Shown here: positions 45,527 to 57,464 of the stretch, piece after piece
How the letters are laid out: every line of letters starts with the position of its first letter
How positions within the stretch are numbered: the stretch's first letter is position 1
Assembly (NCBI GenBank): GCA_022385755.1
Contig: MU278350.1
Coordinates: 1,006,905-1,070,904, forward strand
Length of the DNA stretch: 64,000 nucleotides
Direction: 5' to 3'
Source of the DNA: Trametopsis cervina
Lineage: Eukaryota; Basidiomycota; Agaricomycetes; Polyporales; Irpicaceae
Made by a program: the position numbers and the translations under genes
The notes under the pieces: model-generated
Told to the model about the DNA's origin: nothing
The model's input: only the letters and a program-made list of their open reading frames with translations
The model's database searches: none

Positions 45527-48265
45527 ATGCAACCAGAAGACTCAAGGACATCGACGCTGAGAAATGCATGGGGAGCACTTGTCGACTGGATCGGACACAT
45601 GAACAATCATGCTATGCGCGCATGTGCTCTGCATTGGTGGATTCTGACCAAGCTCGCTTGTGCACTGAAGCTACTGAGCAACAGGACCTCCCGTCTCAGT
45701 CCGCAAATATCCAGCACTTCGTACGATGGAAACCACGTGGATACATTACAGGGCCCCGAAGAATCAAATGTACACCTCGCTACATTAACAAACTTCACGT
45801 CACAACCATACTCCGTCTCGAGGACCGAATCCGTGGCACCCTCCCCACCCGCCCTATCCGACCTCTCGCATGCTCACACACCCTCGCAACCCTTGAGCGA
45901 GGGCGACGCAGTCATACCTACACACGAGGAAGCCGAGGGGGATCGAGACAGACACGCCTCTGTTGAATCAAGTGGATCCTACGACACTGCTTTCGAGCAC
46001 CATTCCCTTGAGACAAATACCACGTGGAAGACTCATGATAGGATGACAGCGCAATATACTCCTGAGCAGTTTCACCGACTCTCTCTGCGCCCCTTGTTGT
46101 CCACAGAGGTGGAGCGTTATTCTAGACAAATAAGCATGTAAGTAATGTCCACGCCGAATACTTTCAAACGCTAAAAGGCATGCTCATAGAGCCAAAAGAG
46201 ACAAAGACAAGGCGATCATCATAAAACCTATGACACTACGTTTCGAGCGGTACGTGCTTTTCGAATGCGACAACATGGGCTAATCTCTATCACAGCGAGC
46301 AGCTGGAACCGGGCTGGGTACGCTGTACTCACCCCGAAGGCGCTTTGTATTACTACAATGAAAAGAAGGTTAGTGGAACATCGCTAAGACTACCTTGCAG
46401 TCCTGACCGGACCTTCTCGTTTGTTAGAGGGTCTATACTGAGGCTTACCTTGATGACCGTTCGGTCTTGGAGGAGATAGAGAAGTGCATCACTGCCCTCT
46501 TCGACTCTCAAGAGACCCTTAAACAGCAGAACATTATCAACAAATCCGACTTGGTGCTAGAATTCCGGCCCAACTCCAGCAAACCATATTCGTATTATTT
46601 TGCCAATCACGAATCCCGGACATTATTCTGGCTGGACGAGCAGAACATGCAGGATCATCTGCAGGAAGTCCATGGTGAGCTCACTGAGTCGCATATGAGT
46701 GCGTTCCTTGCTTGGAATATGTCCAGATAAGGTGGGCTGAACGCTGTACTATCCGTAGAATATGCTATGGAGAGGTTCTACTGGTAACTACCACTAGGTA
46801 AGTCGTCCCGTCTTCCCGAAACAAGTATAGGACTGATGTGGTAATAGAAGCGGCTGCTGTTGAATTCTAGCTAACCGATCCGCCTGATCCTAGGCTTCAT
46901 ATGTCTTTGTTCCCCCACAACCATCGACTCACATCCGAGACCGTTGTAGAGGTGAAAGCGCTTTTGACCTGGGCGTTGACAGGTCAGTACTTGGGCCAGT
47001 TAGGGGAAGGTACAGTTCACTCGTCTAATCCCTTCGCAGACCAGCTCACATCGCTCACATCGCCGACACAATATACCGCCGCCCAACTCACAGAGCTCAT
47101 ATCACTCGTTGATAAGGTGAAAGGTACTTGTGTACTTTGTCTATCGTAACAGAGGCTCGATTGTATTTTACTAGATATATTGACGGATGATCGCGCTACG
47201 GCTACCGTCGGTAAGTCTCGCTCACGTGAGTACCTACGCGAGGCCGAAGCTGATGCTCCTGAACTTAGGACGGATTCTGGCTGATTTCGGTGGGTTTTTA
47301 TATCTTCTCCGATCTTGCATGTCACAAAGATAATCTCCCACGACGCAGCATGGTCTCAGTTTCTCAACTATCATGGAGAGTACGGTGCACGGCTCAATTC
47401 CAATCAAAGCGTGCACAACCACGATCCTCCTCGTCGCTCCTCTCTCATGTCTGCCATATTCCTAACCCTCTTCAATGCACCGATCACACACTGGGACTGG
47501 ATCAAGGATATCTACACAGACGATATTGTTAGAACCTTAACTTGGAAAGAACACCTGAATAAGCTGAAAGATGATTGGCAGGAGTGCATTCTATGCGTAT
47601 GTTCTAGCTCACATCTACATATTTATCTACGAGCTCACAGCTACTTCATCAGTCTACTGTGTTGCTCAACGCAAACGTCGCCTTTTTAGCTGTACCACAC
47701 CTGATACCCGACGACATGACAAGCAGTACAACAGGACAAGTAGCAAGCTATCTCTCACTGCTGACCAGCGCTGGAAGCGTTATCATCGGTCTTTTGCTTC
47801 AGCGACAGCACCGGATTCACTCAATGGGTGATGCGTGGGACGCGGTGTGTAATCCGTACATGTGCAAGTGATCTTCCACTAATGCATGCATGTTCGCAGC
47901 ACCAATATTTGACCCATTACATGAAGTGTGTAGGGAGCACAGAAATGTTGGCTGTCGTGTATAGCCTTCCGTATGGTCTTCTCATGTGGGCGTAAGGATG
48001 CATTATCCTCGAGACTCCCCCAACACTCTAACTTAATCTTCGTAGGATGATCGCGTTCCTCGTTGCCATTGCCTTCGAGTGTTTCAACACGCAAAATATA
48101 CCTACGATCGCCATGAGCAGTGTGGCTCTCGTTATCCTTGTCGGTCTTATATTGTGGTGCGCGTATGCCGGGAGCCATACCAGTCAAGTCACTGAAGAGC
48201 GGGCGCCAAGGAGGGTGGGAGGCGATCCAGACCTCGAGAGCGGTCTGCCAAGAGGTTCTGCGTGA
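45527..48265 (+). CDS. WW-domain multi-pass membrane protein, paralog 1
   Basis: First of three paralogs. The chosen start is the Met that lines up with paralogs 2 and 3 (MQPEDSRTS). A short basic amphipathic N terminus (ALVDWIGHMNN, ILTKLACALKLL) and a Ser/Thr/Glu-rich disordered part come first. After two introns comes a WW domain (LEPGWVRCTHPEGALYYYNE), then EAYLDDRSVLEEIEKCI and FANHESRTLFWLDEQNMQDH. Later exons carry KYAMERFYWLHMSLFPHNH, DAWSQ-type WSQFLNYHGEYGARLNSNQS and IYTDDIVRTLTWKEH. Five hydrophobic segments end the protein (LLNANVAFLAVPHL, VASYLSLLTSAGSVIIGLLL, MLAVVYSLPYGLLMW, MIAFLVAIAFECF, TIAMSSVALVILVGLILW). About ten introns, including ones flanking a 21 nt exon at 47269-47289. 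The family is not characterised to my knowledge. Confidence 0.75.
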
Positions 48266-48645
48266 CTATCCTCCTTGTTTACATGTTTGGTGATGCTACC
48301 TTGAGAGCCTTGCAATGTACTATATAGTGAGACCACGGACACTTGTATTTACACGTATCGTAAACACCTCCGCAACAGTGTGGGAGGAACATGCGTAATT
48401 ATTTGGCCAGCTTTGTGAGGCCTGGCGAGCCGCACAGGTCTATAGCCGTGCCTCAGAGTCGATAGGCAGCTCCTGTCCTGACGACGACGACGACGATTCA
48501 GAATACTTGATAAATGCTAACGGAGAGTGCTGGATGAATTACGCTGGGATTTTAATCATACGTCTGGAATAGAACGAGGTAGATATAGCGACTACAAAAG
48601 GGATGCGCGCCATTAATACCGTCTATTTCCATGTCTACTCTCCAT
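48266..48645. other. Convergent spacer between WW paralog 1 and STN1
   Basis: 3' ends of two convergent genes. A GACGAC run lies at 48481-48492. Nothing else is recognised. Confidence 0.4.
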
Positions 48646-50914
48646 TCATCCACAGACTTCCCATCTACCGTCACCAATGCACCAAAGTCGCCCTTGCTCC
48701 CTTCCCCACTCCAGCGCTTCCTTCACGGCCCACTCACCCACGTGTGCCCACCGCTCATCTCGTTTGTGCAGATATGCAACAACTTCAGGCACTGTGGGAC
48801 CGGGGCGTGGTGGCGCTTTCGGCCTATGCGATCTGGACGTCAAGGGTGGTGGACGTGACATGATGTCTACAATCGCATGCTCGATAATCTTGGCAAGATA
48901 CTGTGGGGTCAGCGGAATGTATGATTCCTCCTCTGGCGGAGGATCGCTGACGTCTCCGAGGTCGTCCGTAGGGCCGTACTGCGAGGCGCTGCTGATAGAG
49001 GATGAAGTCGTAACGTCTCCTATTGTGGAGACGCTGTTTCTCCAGAGACGACTCGCGTCAGATATATGATACGTTTCTGCGGCAGGACGACCCAAAAACG
49101 ACGGTTGAGGAATTGGCGCGAGTGGCCGTGGATGAGGTCGGGCCGAACCATCCCACATAACAATGCTGCCGTCTTCGTAGAGCTGTCTGATTGCGTAGCG
49201 GAAAAGTCGTTTCATCTTCGCAGACGTTGGTTCGCCTTCACTACTTTTGCCCAAAGCTACAGACGTGGATTTTATCACAGAGAGCGCATTCGATGTACGA
49301 TTTGCAGATGATTGTCTTTGGGACTTTGACGTCACTTTGACCTTTCTATCACCCCCTCCATCTCCCGGCTTCTTACGTTCGTCTTTCGCGCGTCGTTTGG
49401 CCTCAGCTTCGACCACGCGTTTGGCCATGAGCGCGAGCTCAGGAACTCGCCGTAAGTGAGACAGCGAATACCCCAGGACCTCATCAATGTTTTGTCCTTT
49501 GGTGGCACAAGGCAAACTCCTTGATGAGGATCGCACTTGTCGTCGCGGTGTTTCGTCCATATTGGCGATCCTCGTAGGCCTGGGGGTGATATCTGAGAGC
49601 CGATCATGGTTGCGAGGTTTCGTAGGAGTAGCCGGTTCCTGCTTCGCCCACGTCCCATCTTCATCCTCGGATGATTCATAGAAAGACTCCTGGCGCTGTG
49701 CGGCTCCTTTCCGCATTTCGGTAGGAGCATTATCCATATAATGTTTTACGTATATCCTAAACGTGTTAGCGGTTAAGTCGCGAGAATGCAGGCGGGAGGG
49801 ATGTCGTAGTCTAAATGGTGACTGTAATGAAGTATTACCTCCTATCTCGTTCGTGGATCCGCAACGAAAGGCGCACCTGAGAGCTATGATGGTTGGATGC
49901 AATAGATGACGGAGTAGAAGGGGCGCTGCTTGCTACGCTAGCTTTTGAGGGGCTGACGGGCTCTGGAGGTGGCTCCACGTTAGCTGGGCTCCGTGCTCGC
50001 TCGTGCTTCTCCGCGTCTGAGTGGAATTGCGAAGGCCCTGCTATCGCAGCAGCTGGTGGATCGGGTATAATGAATGGAGTCGTGTGTGCGGCATTGTACC
50101 ATGTCTCGTGCAGCTCGAGAACAGCAAGCCAGTGGCGGGGCTCATCAGTTGCATTGCTGCATATCGCTAATGGCGTGATCAACACCGTTGAGTACGTCGG
50201 TATATATAAACTCAAGCCACCCACTAAGAGTGTCCAGGTTGACCAGTCTTGATTTATTCCTATTGATCACGCGACCAGTAGCTCTCACCACGTCTCCTAC
50301 AGAAGCAATAGGTTTCGGCGACGTGGGTAGAGTCATGAGAGTAATAGATGAGGATGGTTGTCCGGAAGATCCAGCGGCTGACACTGTAGCAGACTTAGAA
50401 GTAGTTGGACGCTTTACTGGGCTACTTGAACGCTTTGGGGGAGCAGATAGTTGTCGGCTACCACGGAGATTGCAATCAATCTTTCCTGAACCATCGTCTA
50501 CTGCATTGATCATGAAGTCTACGTGGTTAGGGGATATTTAAAGAAATTTAAGATAACCCACCTGAGTAGACTACACGCTGCTCATATATTTGTATTCCAA
50601 CCACTATTCCGTACACGAGGATGCTGCGACATGGCACATTGCCTAACCAGAAGTAGTCTGGATCAACGCCAGCTGAAAAGAGGTGAGTGTCTGTCGTGAC
50701 TACAGAACAATGAGCCCATACGTTTCGTGTTGTCACACTCCTGCAGATCATATATATCTTGGACCCTGCAAGCAGCTATGGCTTGCTTAGTAAGAGTCCA
50801 TTGCCATATCTCAGTATGAGAATGTAATGTTCTCGCTTCTTGCTCTGAATTCGTATCACCATGCGTGCTGGGGGGAACGCTCGCTGTAGTCTTCGTTCTT
50901 GGAGTCACAAGCAT
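48646..50914 (-). CDS. STN1: Telomere-capping protein STN1 (CST complex)
   Basis: Component of the CST (Ctc1/Cdc13-Stn1-Ten1) complex that protects telomere ends and stimulates DNA polymerase alpha-primase. The start is ATG 50912-50914 (MLVTPRTKTTASVPP). The first exon contains the family opening WQWTLTKQAIAACRVQDIYD. The OB fold then continues FWLGNVPCRSILVYGIVVGI and YEQRVVYS, and VDDGSGKIDCNLRG with an insertion, then GDVVRATGRVINRNKSRLVN, and after another intron RHWLAVLELHETWYN. The long last exon has a basic, Ser-rich linker and a possible winged-helix end (VGEWAVKEALEWGREQG). The OB-fold motifs are what identify it; the C-terminal half is divergent. Divergent from MCM10, 206 bp apart. 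Confidence 0.75.
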
Positions 50915-51010
50915 GCAGTTTTGCAATGATCAGAAAGGGGGCTTTATTGCTTCGTGGATAGAAGATTGTGTAGTCAGTAGCATCACCGAACCCAACTTCG
51001 AGACGCCAGA

Positions 51011-51016
51011 ACGCGT
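51011..51016. promoter_or_regulatory. MluI cell-cycle box 1 (ACGCGT)
   Basis: Palindromic ACGCGT in the 206 bp between the STN1 and MCM10 start codons. In fungi this is the core site of the G1/S factor MBF (Mbp1/Swi6). The role here is inferred. Confidence 0.5.
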
Positions 51017-51051
51017 GGACACGACGGTCACGTGCAATAGGTGGGATCACG

Positions 51052-51057
51052 ACGCGT
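51052..51057. promoter_or_regulatory. MluI cell-cycle box 2 (ACGCGT)
   Basis: Second ACGCGT, 41 bp from the first, in the same divergent promoter. Two such boxes in 206 bp exceed the chance expectation of about 0.05 per promoter of this size. Confidence 0.5.
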
Positions 51058-51120
51058 CCCATCACGCATCGCACGATCCATACGCTCCGTACTTTCCTAC
51101 GACGTACCTGACATTGTTTC

Positions 51121-53626
51121 ATGGAATCGACGACAACACGAAGACAGGATGAGGACCGTAAACAAGCAGAGCTCAGAAGACAAATTGCCGAACTACAGGC
51201 TCAGTTGAAGGATGAACCCCCTGCGCTGACTGAGGACGCTGTACCGACAACACCGAAGAAGAAGAGGCAACACGATCACACACTCTTGGCTCCTGGAACT
51301 CCTTCACCTAGTAAGATGTTCTTAATGTGTACCCCCGGAGCTGTTTGAACACTGATACTGCGTCAAGAGAGGCAACGGATTAGTCAGGAAACGTCAATGA
51401 AGCCAGGAGCGACCACATACCACAGTGCTGGCGCGAAGTCTCACATGAGAACGCAGGCGGGCTCATCTCAGACTCCACAATCTCGTCAACTCAGCTCAGC
51501 AGCAGCAGCAGCCCCTGCGCCGTCGACGGTACTCACAAAACTGGCCAGCTTGAGCTCCAATTCATCATCGGATACCTCAAAGTACTCTATGACACGCTCG
51601 GGAGGATTTCTGGAACAAGCACCTCTCAAATCAGTATATGATGAGAATGCCTCCGCTGGCTATGCAGTTAGACGGGACGAGGACCTTGCGCTGGTCGAAG
51701 ACCTCGAGCCTGGTCCATACGAACATAAGGCGCAATTTGACGACCCTCACTTCCAGAGGCTTGAGCCTCATTCTGGAATTAGACTATTGTGTGTACATGC
51801 CCTACCCTGAGACGCGTCTTTTAAAGCAGTTTGTAGATCTCGTGCTATAGCACATGATGATTTCCAGGACTACCTGCGAGGTAGATATTACCTTTCCCCG
51901 TCTCGACTATACTCGGTTATCCGACTTCTTCCGAGTAAACAAGGCTACGACGTTCCCGTGGAAGGGGACTGGGTGACGATTGCTGTCATCGCAGAGAGAG
52001 GGCCAATGAAATACAGTAAAGCGCCCGTAGGTATTGGCAAGGAGGAGAACGATGATCTGCCGGAAGATGATGTGAAGAACCTCTCGTTGGATGCCCCTGT
52101 CAAACCTGGACCGCCATATCAGAGGTGGAAAGGCAAAGCGAAAGAGGAACCGCCAAAGCCCTCTGGGAAGCGGTATGTAAATCTCAAGCTCATCGACTTC
52201 GGGTGCCGCTCGAAGTCATCCGCAACCGCCGAGAAATCGGTTATCCGCGGGGACGCTTTTCTCACACTGCTGCTGTTTGAGAGCGATAGCGTAGAAGAAT
52301 TCACGGACGGCGATGGGAAGATGAGGAAACTATACAAAGGAGGCAGTCGCGGCGCATTTGAACGGATGGCGAAACTCAAGGAGGGCGCTGTGGTCGCTCT
52401 CCTGAACCCGAAGATCCTTAGACCGTTCCAAGTACGCCGCTCTTACTCGATCCTTTTCGGCTGCTGACAAAGATAACAGCGCTCTGGAGACAAACCACAT
52501 CCAACGGACAACATTCTCGCTCTCACACCGGAATCAATAGATTCGGTCGCTGTCATCGGTCAGTCACAAGACCTTGGAATGTGCACTGTCGTCAAACGGG
52601 ACGGCAAGCCATGCGGTGGCTGGTGTGACAAGCGAGTCAGCGAGGTGTGCGAATGGCATATCCAGCATGCTGTGCAACGGAAACGCGCAGGAAGGGCCGA
52701 GTTCTCCATGGGGTAAGTCCTCATCTCGTGTTATACCATCGATAGCTTAATTTCCGTACACTCACAGGACCTCTGGCATGAGCACGGCTGCTAAGCGCAA
52801 ACCTGCGTATGACCCTGCACGACAATGGGGGCTCAAGCCAGAACCTGAACGTGCCGCTGGCGAGGCCACATACGTCGTCTCTGGGCACATTGTGTCTAGT
52901 GGGGCAGGCAAGCAGTCACTATTCATTGGTGAGAATATGGGCAGAGACGCGCAAGCCAAGGCCGCAAGGAAGACTGCGGCCAAGGACGCCGACCTTGCAT
53001 TACAGAAGCTACTCAGAAACGATAAAACGGGTACGAAAGCCGTAGCTGCCGCGCGGGAGCACAATAAGAAGATGGCGGAGAAAGCAGAGAGGGAGAAGGC
53101 AGAGCAAAAGAAGAGCAAGAAGTCTGACGGTGGCGATTCAACGACACAGCGAAAAACCCTGTCTCAGGAAGGCAACACAGAGGTGCTGGAGATGGGCAAA
53201 AGTGCATATTCGGCAAGTCTTGTCAGGAGTTTGGGCTTCGATCCTACAGGAAAGGATGGCCGGAAAACGACTACGGTAGACGTGCAGAAAAAGGTGCGTT
53301 TCACACGATCTGCTGTCTTTTCATTTTGCCTATTTGGACATCCGTAGCTCGAGACCCTGGCCGCATTGCAAGCGTCACGCAAGGATATACGTTTGGGTCC
53401 CCGACCAGGGAAACTGAAGTCGACCGTGCGAGTGCCCGAACACTTGTCTAAAGAGACGGCAGGAACCAACGCTCAGCAGTCTATCGGTAATGAATGGCCG
53501 TTGCCCTCCGACGATAGCGACAACGCACTTGAGCGCGACCCCGAGGTGTTTGAACATGCCTCGGGATCAGTGGTCAACTTAGATAGTAGTGATGTCGAGC
53601 TTGAAGTTGCACCGCCCATTCGATAG
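51121..53626 (+). CDS. MCM10: DNA replication initiation factor MCM10
   Basis: Replication-fork factor that activates the CMG helicase and supports polymerase alpha. The start at 51121 opens a coiled-coil N terminus (QAELRRQIAELQAQLKDE). The conserved OB fold runs from FQRLEPHSGIRLLSR and DDFQDYLRGRYYLSPSRLYS through WVTIAVIAERG, KRYVNLKLIDFG and GAVVALLNPKILRP. The Mcm10 zinc finger follows (CTVVKRDGKPCGGWCDKR..CEWHIQ..R). A basic coiled segment and the RSLGFDPTGKDGRK motif lead to a C terminus rich in acidic residues (ELEVAPPIR). About six introns. The start is close to STN1's, which shares the promoter. No defects are seen. Confidence 0.93.
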
Positions 53627-53817
53627 CATTGCATCGTGCGGTGACACGGACATGTTTCTCGCATGGGGGATATCATATTGCGCAAATGAAAATAAACAAT
53701 ACATACAGACAAAAAGTATTCCCTCGAGATATTTGTGTGGCTGCGGAATTTCAGGTTATCCCGAGAGGAACCACAGGCGGCCCATAGTCTCGTTCCCAGC
53801 CACCTCAGACCTGCAGA

Positions 53818-56624
53818 TTAGGAAGGCAAACTGGCATTATCGTGATAGGAGTAAATACGTCTGCTCTTAGAATTGTCTCCCGGTCGTTCTGACCGTCCCT
53901 CCATAGTCTTCATTCGTTCAAGATGGTAGCTCCAGTGCGGCTTGGTCGCTCTCGAGGCTTGGCTGCTATGACTCCCGGCATATGCACACCACAATATCAG
54001 ACCAACAAGAAGAACGAGAGATACAGCAATCATGGTGATCGTAGGCGTATTTCGCGTATTGAAGCATTCGAAGGCAATGGCTGCGAGGAATGCAATCATC
54101 CTACGAGAGGCTGTGTTAGAGGTATAAGGACTATCGAGGGAAATGGATACTCACGACCACATGAGAAGAGCGTGCGGTAGGCTGTATACAACAGCCAGCC
54201 TTGCGATGCTTCCTGCACGCACCACATATGTGGTCAAGTACCGGACCTGCGAACATATGTGGTTCAGCGGAAGGTTACCTACGCTCATGGGAAGTACATA
54301 CCGCAGCAAACTCGTCGTTTCCATAGTACCTCCGATGCTGTCGCTGTAGCAACAAACCGATGATCATGCTGCCCATGCTAGTCAGCATCGAGAGATAGCT
54401 TGCTACTTGGCCTGCTGTACTGCTTGCCACATTGTCGGGTATCAGATGTGGCAGAGCTAATAAAGCAATGTTTGCGTTCAGCAATACACCGGACTGATGA
54501 CGTGGGAGTGAGTTTTGTGACATTGTCTATAAGTATATGAACTTGAACGCACGCATAAAACGTATTCCTCCCAACCTTCCTTGAGCTTACTCTCGTGGGC
54601 TTTCCAAGATCTGGTTCTAACTATATCATCTGTATATATATCCTCGATTGCGCTCAAGTATGTGTTTGGACCATTAAAAAGCGCCAGAAATACGATTGTC
54701 CTTAAAGAGGAGTGATAAGGGAGTTTGTGGGTGTGGACACTTTGATTAGAGTTAATGCGTGCACCGCGTTCGCCGTGGTAGTTGAGAAAATGTTCCTGAG
54801 CTGTGTTGGCAGAGGTTGTATTTGTGACACTAAAGGTTAATGAGTGCAGACAGACGTACCGAACTCGGCCAAGATCCGCCCTCAGGACAGCGCTATCAGC
54901 TTCAGAGGCTCTCTTATTCATATAATTGGGGCCATACCAATGGTAGCCGTAGCGCAATCATCGTGTAACATGTCTGCCCGAATACATGTGAGAACCTGAC
55001 ACGATTGACAAAGTGCATATGTACTTTCCACCTGGTCAACAAGTGATATGAACTGCATGAGCTTTTCAGCACCAAATAGCGATGGTGACGTGGGTGATGT
55101 AAGCTCATCTGCATGAGAATCAGTTGAGTAGGCTGTTTCTTTCTCTGATCAGCCTGCAAACAAACCTATTGACGCCCATGTCAGCATTGCTTTCGCTTCT
55201 GAAACGATCTTCGGGTCGAGCCAATGGTTGTGAGGGAACAAAAACATATGTAACCTAAGATTGGCCGGATTCGGTTGGGTAAGACTCGATAACAGCATCC
55301 GCTACCATATCCATATCAGTTCTCTGCCTGCATCGGGAAGATAGCAAAACATACTTAGTAGGTAGTTACCAGTAAAACCTCTCCATGGCATATTCTGCGG
55401 ATAGCACAGCGTTCGGTCTGACTTAGTTAGATCATATGAGAGTCATAAACTCACTCATATGTGACGGAGTGAGCTCGCCGTGAACTTCGTGCAAATCGTA
55501 CTGCATGTTCTGCTCGTCCAGCCAGAATAATGTCCGGGATTCGTGATTGGCAAAGTAATACCCACACATACTGTCATCTTCATGGTAGATTTCCAGCACT
55601 AGGTCGGATTCGTCGATTATTTTCTGCTGTTCAAGGGTGATCTCATGCTCCTCGAAAAGAGTAGATATACATTTTTCTATCTTATCCAGGACAAGAGGGT
55701 CGTCAAGGTAAGCCTCAGTATAGATCCGCTGGCAGCAGTAGAGGTCCGGTCAGTACTGACAAGTAGCCTCGGCATTGTTCCACTGACCTTCTCTGCATTG
55801 TAGTAATATAATGCGCCTTCAGGGTGTATACAACGTACCCAGCCTGATGTCATCGGCTCGCTGTGATAGGCATAGATCAGCCCATGTTGCTTAAGTTGAG
55901 ACAAACTTACCGCTCAAAACGTAGGGTCACAGGTTGTATGAACATCTCCTTGCCTTTGTCTCTTTTAGGTCTTCGAACGAGTATTTTAGCGTCTGAACGT
56001 ACTCGGTGTGGGCACGACTTACATGGTTATTCCCCTTGTATAACGTCGAACCTCTATCGACAACAAGGGGCACAGAGCGGGCCGATAGGATTTCCCGAAG
56101 ATGAATTGACCTTCAATCTCGTCAGGACTCTCCCGGATGGAAGGTTCCTTGGGAGCATGGAGCTCGAAAGCATTGCCGTAGGAGCTGGACTGAACGTTAA
56201 GGTCGTCATTGTTTCGATCATCTCTGTCAGTTATTTCACTTTGAATTGCGGTCGCTTCGGCCTCGTGAGAGCGTCCAAGGTCGATCGGTGCGGATGAGGA
56301 GGAGGACATGAATTCAGCCCTCGAGACGGAATGTATTTCGACAGCTTGGGGCGTGAAGCCCATCGAGGCAGCGAAGCGTACAGTTATTTCTTCAGGACGC
56401 CCAGATTTCTGCATGTGGCTAGGATTGCGTGCGATGTAGAATGGTAGCAAACTGTCTAGAGGGGTTCTGCTACCCAGCAGTTTCAGCGGACGTAGCAACT
56501 TGGACAGGATCTGTAAAAGTAAAGCACATGCGCGTGTACTATGCTTGTTTAGGTGTACAATCCATTCAATGGGTGTTTTCCATGGAGTTCCCAGTGTTGT
56601 GATACTTGTGTATCCACGTTGCAT
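53818..56624 (-). CDS. WW-domain multi-pass membrane protein, paralog 2
   Basis: Second paralog of the family. The start is taken as the Met at 56622-56624 (MQRGYTSITT), aligned with the other two copies. The N terminus has IEWIVHLNKHSTRACALL. The WW domain is SGWVRCIHPEGALYYYN. The middle block is CGYYFANHESRTLFWLDEQN. The C-terminal hydrophobic segments are LLNANIALLALPHL, VASYLSMLTSMGSMIIGLLL, LAVVYSLPHALLMW, MIAFLAAIAFECF and TITMIAVSLVLLVGLILW. A 21 nt exon sits at 54860-54880. The C-terminal tail is longer than in paralog 1 and basic (HWSYHLERMKTMEGRSER). In the middle block it is 95% identical in DNA to paralog 3, but other exons differ. No stop codon or frameshift is seen in the joined exons. 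Confidence 0.72.
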
Positions 56625-57464
56625 GTTGTAAGCCCGTATTGAACGTGTACGGAGGTCTCTAGCTGCAGAGAAGATGTGTATAAGATTGGTAGTTTTTTCC
56701 AGCCCTGTATTGGAGGTCTTGGATACACTCACCTTGCAGGGGGGTGCTGCAGAAGAGAGCGCGAGCCGGCTGTTAGCATTTTGTATAGATATAATATAGC
56801 ACAGCTGGAACATGCGACTGCCGCGTAGTGGAATATAAGGGCATCCAGGCTGCGTAGCGTTCACTATAAAGTTTCGCGGACGACAGCTGGAAGTTGGACT
56901 GCATCGTTATCCATCTGAAGTTAGTAGAACCATGTGCAAACTTAGGCTCCCACCGAGTCGCTCAATGCAGTGAGGAGAGCAAGGGCGATGCCTGTTCCTA
57001 TTTTGGAGTGCGATTGACAAAAAGAAGAGAAAGGGAAACACGCTGATGCCAGACGTTGTACTGCCGGTTTTAATAGTCTTCGCGTCCTGGCCCGATTGGT
57101 GATTCCTACTGCCACAACCCTAGCATCGGCGTGTGGGAGAGCACCGCGACCGCACAGCACGTCTGGCTCGATGCCAGGCTATGCGCAAATTGGAGTGAGC
57201 GGGCATAGCGGGGGAATCTATGAATTCGGCGCGGCCCGTGAGCCGACAGCCGTAGTGCACTGAAGTCCAGCTATCTGCACACGAAGACATCGCCCCTAAC
57301 AGCTGGTTCCCAGTGCTGAAAACGAGGCTGCCTGCTAGATACAGGAAAGGCGACCAACCTGCACTACTGGTGATACGATTATGGGGCAGTATGTTTTCCG
57401 ACATTACTATCCATGGTTAAAGTGGATCCCAGGGTTGCGTCTCCGTATACATGAATGAACATGG
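56625..57464. other. Spacer between WW paralogs 2 and 3
   Basis: Upstream region of paralog 2 with a possible leader exon (to a GTGAGT donor at 56728-56733 on the minus strand) and the 3' flank of paralog 3. No further gene is seen. Confidence 0.4.
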
